Shown here: positions 60,175 through 64,000 of the stretch, one piece after another
Layout: each line of letters starts with the position of its first letter
Position numbering within the stretch: the first letter of the stretch is position 1
NCBI RefSeq assembly: GCF_933775445.1
Contig: NC_065873.1
Span: 20,832,001-20,896,000 of the forward strand
Length of the DNA stretch: 64,000 nucleotides
Reading direction: 5' to 3'
Source of the DNA: Argentina anserina
Lineage: Eukaryota > Streptophyta > Magnoliopsida > Rosales > Rosaceae
Position numbers and translations under genes: made by a program
Notes under the pieces: generated by a model
What the model was told of the DNA's origin: nothing
Database searches by the model: none
Seen by the model: only the letters and a program-made list of their open reading frames with translations

Positions 60175-61755
60175 ATGAGGTTCATAAGCTATGCTGGTGT
60201 TGCAAAACCCAGTTTTTTGCTTGTGCATCCGGAGTTGCCAACACTTGCATGGAAGCTACAACTAACTTCAATATCGCCTCGACTACCTCGTACTCGTGAG
60301 AAGTTGGTTGGTTTGATTACAAGGTCTCAGCATTCTGATACTGGTAGAACACAGGCAACCAGATATGCTGATTCATCTGTGTCAAATACAAAGTCCAGTC
60401 GTTTGGGTCAGAGACAACGGGGTCCTTCATCTTTGTATAGTCGTCCTAGTCTTTTAGATATGAAAAATGAAAAGGTGGAAAATCGTGCCCGGGTTTATGA
60501 TTTCTTACAGGGTATTGGTATTGTCCCTGATGAGCTTGATGGGTTGGAGCTTCCTGTTACTGTTGAAGTTATGAGGGAGCGTGTTGATTTTCTTCACAGC
60601 CTCGGGCTTACAGTTGAAGACATCAACAACTATCCGCTTGTGCTAGGTTGCAGTGTGAAGAAGAACATGATTCCTGTGCTTGATTATCTTGGTAAATTGG
60701 GTGTTAGGAAATCGACTTTCACTGAATTCTTGAGAAGATATCCACAAGTCTTACATGCTAGTGTGGTTGTTGACCTTGCACCGGTTGTCCAGTATCTTCA
60801 AGGAATGGATATCAAGCCTGATGATATACCTCGTGTACTTGAAAGGTATCCAGAATTGATGGGATTCAAGCTTGAGGGAACTATGAGCACATCAGTGGCT
60901 TATTTAGTTGGCATTGGAGTTGCAAGAAGAGAGATTGGAGGTGTTTTGACTAGATATCCTGAGATCTTGGGGATGCGTGTAGGTAGGGTGATCAAGCCTT
61001 TTGTTGAGTATCTTGAAAACTTGGGTATTCCAAGGTTAGGCGTGGCTAGATTGATAGAGAAGCGGCCTCACATTCTTGGTTTTGGATTGGAGGAGAGGGT
61101 GAAACCAAATATTGAATCCCTTTTGGAGTTTCACGTTCGAAAAGAATCACTTGCTTCTGTTGTTGCACAATATCCTGAGATAATAGGAATTTACCTCAAG
61201 CCTAAGCTTTTTAGTCAACAGAGTTCACTCAAGTCAGTTATTGATTTGGGTCCAGAAGATTTTGGTAGAGTTGTTGAGAAGATGCCACAGGTTGTAATCC
61301 TGAGTGACAAACCCATGATGAAGCATGTCGATTTCCTTAAGAATTGTGGGTTCTCCTTGGAACAAATGAGGGAGATGGTCATTGGGTGTCCCCAGTTGCT
61401 TGCTTTGAATCTTGACATCATGAAACTTAGCTTTGATTTCTTTCAGAAAGAGATGCAAAGGCCTTTGGACGACTTGGTTGGTTTCCCAGCATTCTTCACG
61501 TATGGTCTGGAATCCACCATTAAACCAAGGCATAAAATGGTTACAAAGAATGGGTTGAAATGCTCACTTGGATGGCTTCTCAATTGCTCTGATGAGAAGT
61601 TTGAGCAACGGATGGACTACGAAACTATTGAAATGGATGAGATGGAATCATCACCATCATTCGACATGACTACGCTCACAGAACCCAGGAGTGATGAATC
61701 AGGTTCAGATTATGATAGCGACGATGAGTATGCTAGCGACGATGAGTATGCATAG
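60175..61755 (+). CDS. RUG2: mTERF-family organelle protein (RUG2/BSM type)
   Basis: Single coding exon, 526 residues from the first ATG (60175; the frame is open further upstream but without ATG). A basic, Ser/Arg-rich N-terminus (about 90 residues) fits an organelle transit peptide. It is followed by at least eight tandem mTERF repeats of about 31-36 residues (FLHSLGLTVEDINNYPLVLG, FLRRYPQVL, VLERYPELMGFKLE, VLTRYPEILGMRVG, LIEKRPHILGF, VVAQYPEIIGIYLKP). The acidic end DYDSDDEYASDDEYA is typical. Plant mTERF proteins are helical-repeat nucleic-acid binders controlling organelle gene expression; Arabidopsis RUG2/BSM (mTERF4) acts in chloroplasts. Assignment to RUG2 rests on overall resemblance and synteny with ABP1. 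Confidence 0.9.
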   Translation: MRFISYAGVAKPSFLLVHPELPTLAWKLQLTSISPRLPRTREKLVGLITRSQHSDTGRTQATRYADSSVSNTKSSRLGQRQRGPSSLYSRPSLLDMKNEKVENRARVYDFLQGIGIVPDELDGLELPVTVEVMRERVDFLHSLGLTVEDINNYPLVLGCSVKKNMIPVLDYLGKLGVRKSTFTEFLRRYPQVLHASVVVDLAPVVQYLQGMDIKPDDIPRVLERYPELMGFKLEGTMSTSVAYLVGIGVARREIGGVLTRYPEILGMRVGRVIKPFVEYLENLGIPRLGVARLIEKRPHILGFGLEERVKPNIESLLEFHVRKESLASVVAQYPEIIGIYLKPKLFSQQSSLKSVIDLGPEDFGRVVEKMPQVVILSDKPMMKHVDFLKNCGFSLEQMREMVIGCPQLLALNLDIMKLSFDFFQKEMQRPLDDLVGFPAFFTYGLESTIKPRHKMVTKNGLKCSLGWLLNCSDEKFEQRMDYETIEMDEMESSPSFDMTTLTEPRSDESGSDYDSDDEYASDDEYA

Positions 61756-62356
61756 AATCATGAGTCCATCCCAGGGTTACCCTTGTAGAAATTTTGAATG
61801 TTATATTATAAAAAGTAAGTTTTCTTTGCTCTTAGAAGTCTTACCATTCTACCATTACACAAACTGAAAACAAGACCATCTCTTCCACATGAGGAATGGA
61901 AGGGCAGATTTGCCTTATTGGTAACCCCTGTTTCTGGCTCTGATATCTATCTATTTCTGATCGCTCTGTAGTCTAAGAAATGAGTATCAATTATGTTCTA
62001 TACTAGTAGCTTGAAATTTATTTGCTTTGAACATTCCTGTTTCTGATCGTTTTCTAGATTCCAGAACAAGCAAAGATATGTATGAAAGAAGTGGTATTCA
62101 TGACATCGTATATACAAAGTTACAGACAGATCATTGCACTACTTTTTTGTTTTGGACAAGAATCATTCCACTACATTGTTCACTATATTTTCATTTGTTA
62201 TTCTCCCAAAACAAATTCTGCCATCATCGCTGCAAGCGGGGAATGCACCTGTGTGTTCTCAACATGTACAATGTTTCCTTGTACTAGGGGCCATTCAGAA
62301 ACTTCATATATGGCTACATACCTATGTTCTCTGAAGAAAGCAAGTAATGTGGATTT
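61756..62356. other. 3' flanks of convergent mTERF and RPH1-like genes
   Basis: 3' UTR regions of the two convergent genes. Open frames of up to 92 codons (61.99-62.36 kb) have no family resemblance. Confidence 0.5.
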
Positions 62357-63450
62357 CTAGTCTTCGCTTTGTAACCACCCCAACTGTAGAAAACAGAACT
62401 GATGTTAGCTGAAACTAAAGAAACACATTATTTGAAGGAAATGGCCAAGTTATAGGTCTGATTGCTCACCTTCCATGCATACATGGCAAAGAATGCCACA
62501 GTATCAGCAGACCAAACAACTGCAAATGACTTCACGAAAAATGGGATTGTCACATTGAGCAATGGAACCAGGAGAAATAGATAGTTCAAAGCTTCCTTCT
62601 CATTTTTCGAGCAATCTCTCGCACGAAGTGAAGGAATTGCTGAAAAAGTTTAGTTAGATTTCTCTGTTAAAACATTTTATCATTTGCAGATACAAAAATT
62701 GCAGCTAAAATTTAGAGGAAGTGAACTTACTAAACATCCAAATGGACCACATTCCCATTAATCTCCAAAGATCTGGTTCATTTGAAGGGAATATGAGATT
62801 GAAAGACAGAACTCCACCTAAGAGCATGCATGCATAAGCTTGAACCTCGAAAACAGTGTACAATACGGAACCAGGCACCGCAGGGTTTTTGCTTGCTGTG
62901 GAAGCCCTTGGTGCAAATGTTGCAGCAGTCTTTTGAACCACCTGTTTTGCAAGTGAAAGCATTGATTTGAGGAGAACTGATAACATCACAAATTCTGGTG
63001 TACAACAGAGTTGTGGCTAGTATAACCGAAGCTTAAAATGTATGCCTATAGTGTTCCACAGTAACAAGCTAGATTTCTGTGTTACAATTACACCATTTTC
63101 CATATCTATGGAAATCCAGTTAACATAAGACAGAAGTATTCTTCAAGCCATTTACTCTACACAAGCAAGTATTCGTTCAGAAGAAAACCAACCTTTTTGA
63201 GGTCCTGATCAAGTGGAGCAGTAGCTGATTTAGAAGAAGACTTGATTGCTTCCTTTGGCTGAGCTTCTAGTTCTTGTTTCGGTTCTGCTTCTAACTCATT
63301 GGTGTTGGCATTGGCATTGGCATAGACTTTGAAGCAGATTTTGTTAGGAAATGAAGTGTTAAATGCTGATATGTTCCTTTGGTTCGAAATGCTAGAAGGA
63401 AATCTTGAAACTTGATAGTTGCAGAAATATGTTGAAGTTAAGGTGTTCAT
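62357..63450 (-). CDS. RPH1: chloroplast membrane protein, RPH1 type
   Basis: Four exons on the minus strand: 63450-63193, 62941-62731, 62639-62470, 62383-62357. Joined they give 221 residues in one frame. It matches plant RESISTANCE TO PHYTOPHTHORA 1: KTAATFAPRASTASKNPAVP, LLGGVLSFNLIFPSNEPDLW, RLMGMWSIWMFTIPSLRARD and the end FFAMYAWKLGWL. The first exon is a transit-peptide-like leader (Ser/Asn-rich, then a repetitive NANANT and EAEPKQELEAQPKE stretch). The mature part has about three to four hydrophobic segments and lies in chloroplast membranes. Arabidopsis RPH1 is needed for resistance to Phytophthora; its biochemical role is unknown. Confidence 0.9.
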
Positions 63451-64000
63451 GTTTAAGAGACTCCACCTGCAAGGGAGGAGCCTGAAAATTCAAGAACAAG
63501 GAGGCAGAGAGAAACAGAGGGAGATAAGACGCTTGAGGCAGGGAAGCGCCAACAGTAAACCAGTTTTGCCATTTGATTCTGCACCTCTCATTTGAGCCAA
63601 ACGCATGTGTGGCCCCATTAGACTTACACTTAAACCTGTCTCAGTCTCTCACTACATCTTACGTTTGCCCTAACTAAGAATGTCTCCTATGTAATACGAC
63701 TAATATCATAAGATTGATCTTTCAAATTAGTAAAACTGAAGATAGTTTAATTATTGAAATCTATCAATCAAATGAGCTATTATCATAAACTGTTGACATC
63801 ATGATTTTATCTCGCGACGAGCTACCCGTTTTCTTTATTTACCTGTAAATTGTATGTTTGTAACAATATGGACATAAAGTTTTTAATTCCAATCGACTAG
63901 GCGTATTATGTCGATTCCTGACCCTCAAGACCTCTCAGGGAATTCTATAAATATAAGAAGATAGGAATCATTGACATTAGAGGCTCAATCACGCGAACCA
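63451..64000. other. upstream region of RPH1-like gene
   Basis: No gene. The first 100 bases should be the 5' UTR and promoter of the minus-strand RPH1-like gene; the rest is AT-rich with no clear motif. Confidence 0.45.

Overview
This is a nuclear window from a flowering plant: AT-rich, with multi-exon genes using GT-AG introns, plastid-targeted proteins and many plant-type transposons. Protein resemblances point to a eudicot. Rosaceae (strawberry or rose relatives) is my best guess, but it cannot be proven from the sequence alone.

The left half (1-35 kb) is a repeat-dominated region with no intact host gene. A decayed gene of the ERD2/KDEL-receptor-like family is spread over 1.2-8.7 kb plus 13.6-13.7 kb. 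It carries a 3.1 kb hAT-type insertion in an intron and a tandem duplication of its 3' exons. A Ty1-copia element (8713-13631) sits in the last exon of the second copy; it has no recognisable gag and instead holds an antisense fragment of an importin beta-1 gene. Just downstream a small hAT-type element (13720-20668) is split by a second, minus-strand copia element (13813-20173) whose 185 bp LTRs differ at one base although its pol is wrecked. Further right are a 636 bp hAT MITE with perfect 8 bp target duplications (23.1 kb), a short retroposon with a 14 bp duplication (26.3 kb), a GC-rich block that may be organellar (30.5 kb) and a probable 2.4 kb solo LTR (31.9 kb).

The right half (35-64 kb) holds the genes: an ALKBH10B-type RNA demethylase (+), a BSD-domain protein (-), a small DUF761-like protein (+), a GATL-type GT8 glycosyltransferase (-), exosome subunit RRP4 (+), auxin-binding protein ABP1 (-), an mTERF protein of the RUG2/BSM type (+) and a chloroplast protein of the RPH1 (Resistance to Phytophthora 1) type (-). 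The ABP1 and mTERF genes are head to head, and a 6.36 kb LINE has landed between them next to a candidate first exon of ABP1. From memory, ALKBH10B, ABP1 and RUG2 are near neighbours on Arabidopsis chromosome 4, and a BSD gene and RRP4 are adjacent on chromosome 1, so the right half looks like a conserved syntenic block.

The genes do not form one pathway. They cover RNA modification and decay, cell-wall synthesis, the ER lumen and chloroplast functions. No tRNA, rRNA, CRISPR array or operon was seen.
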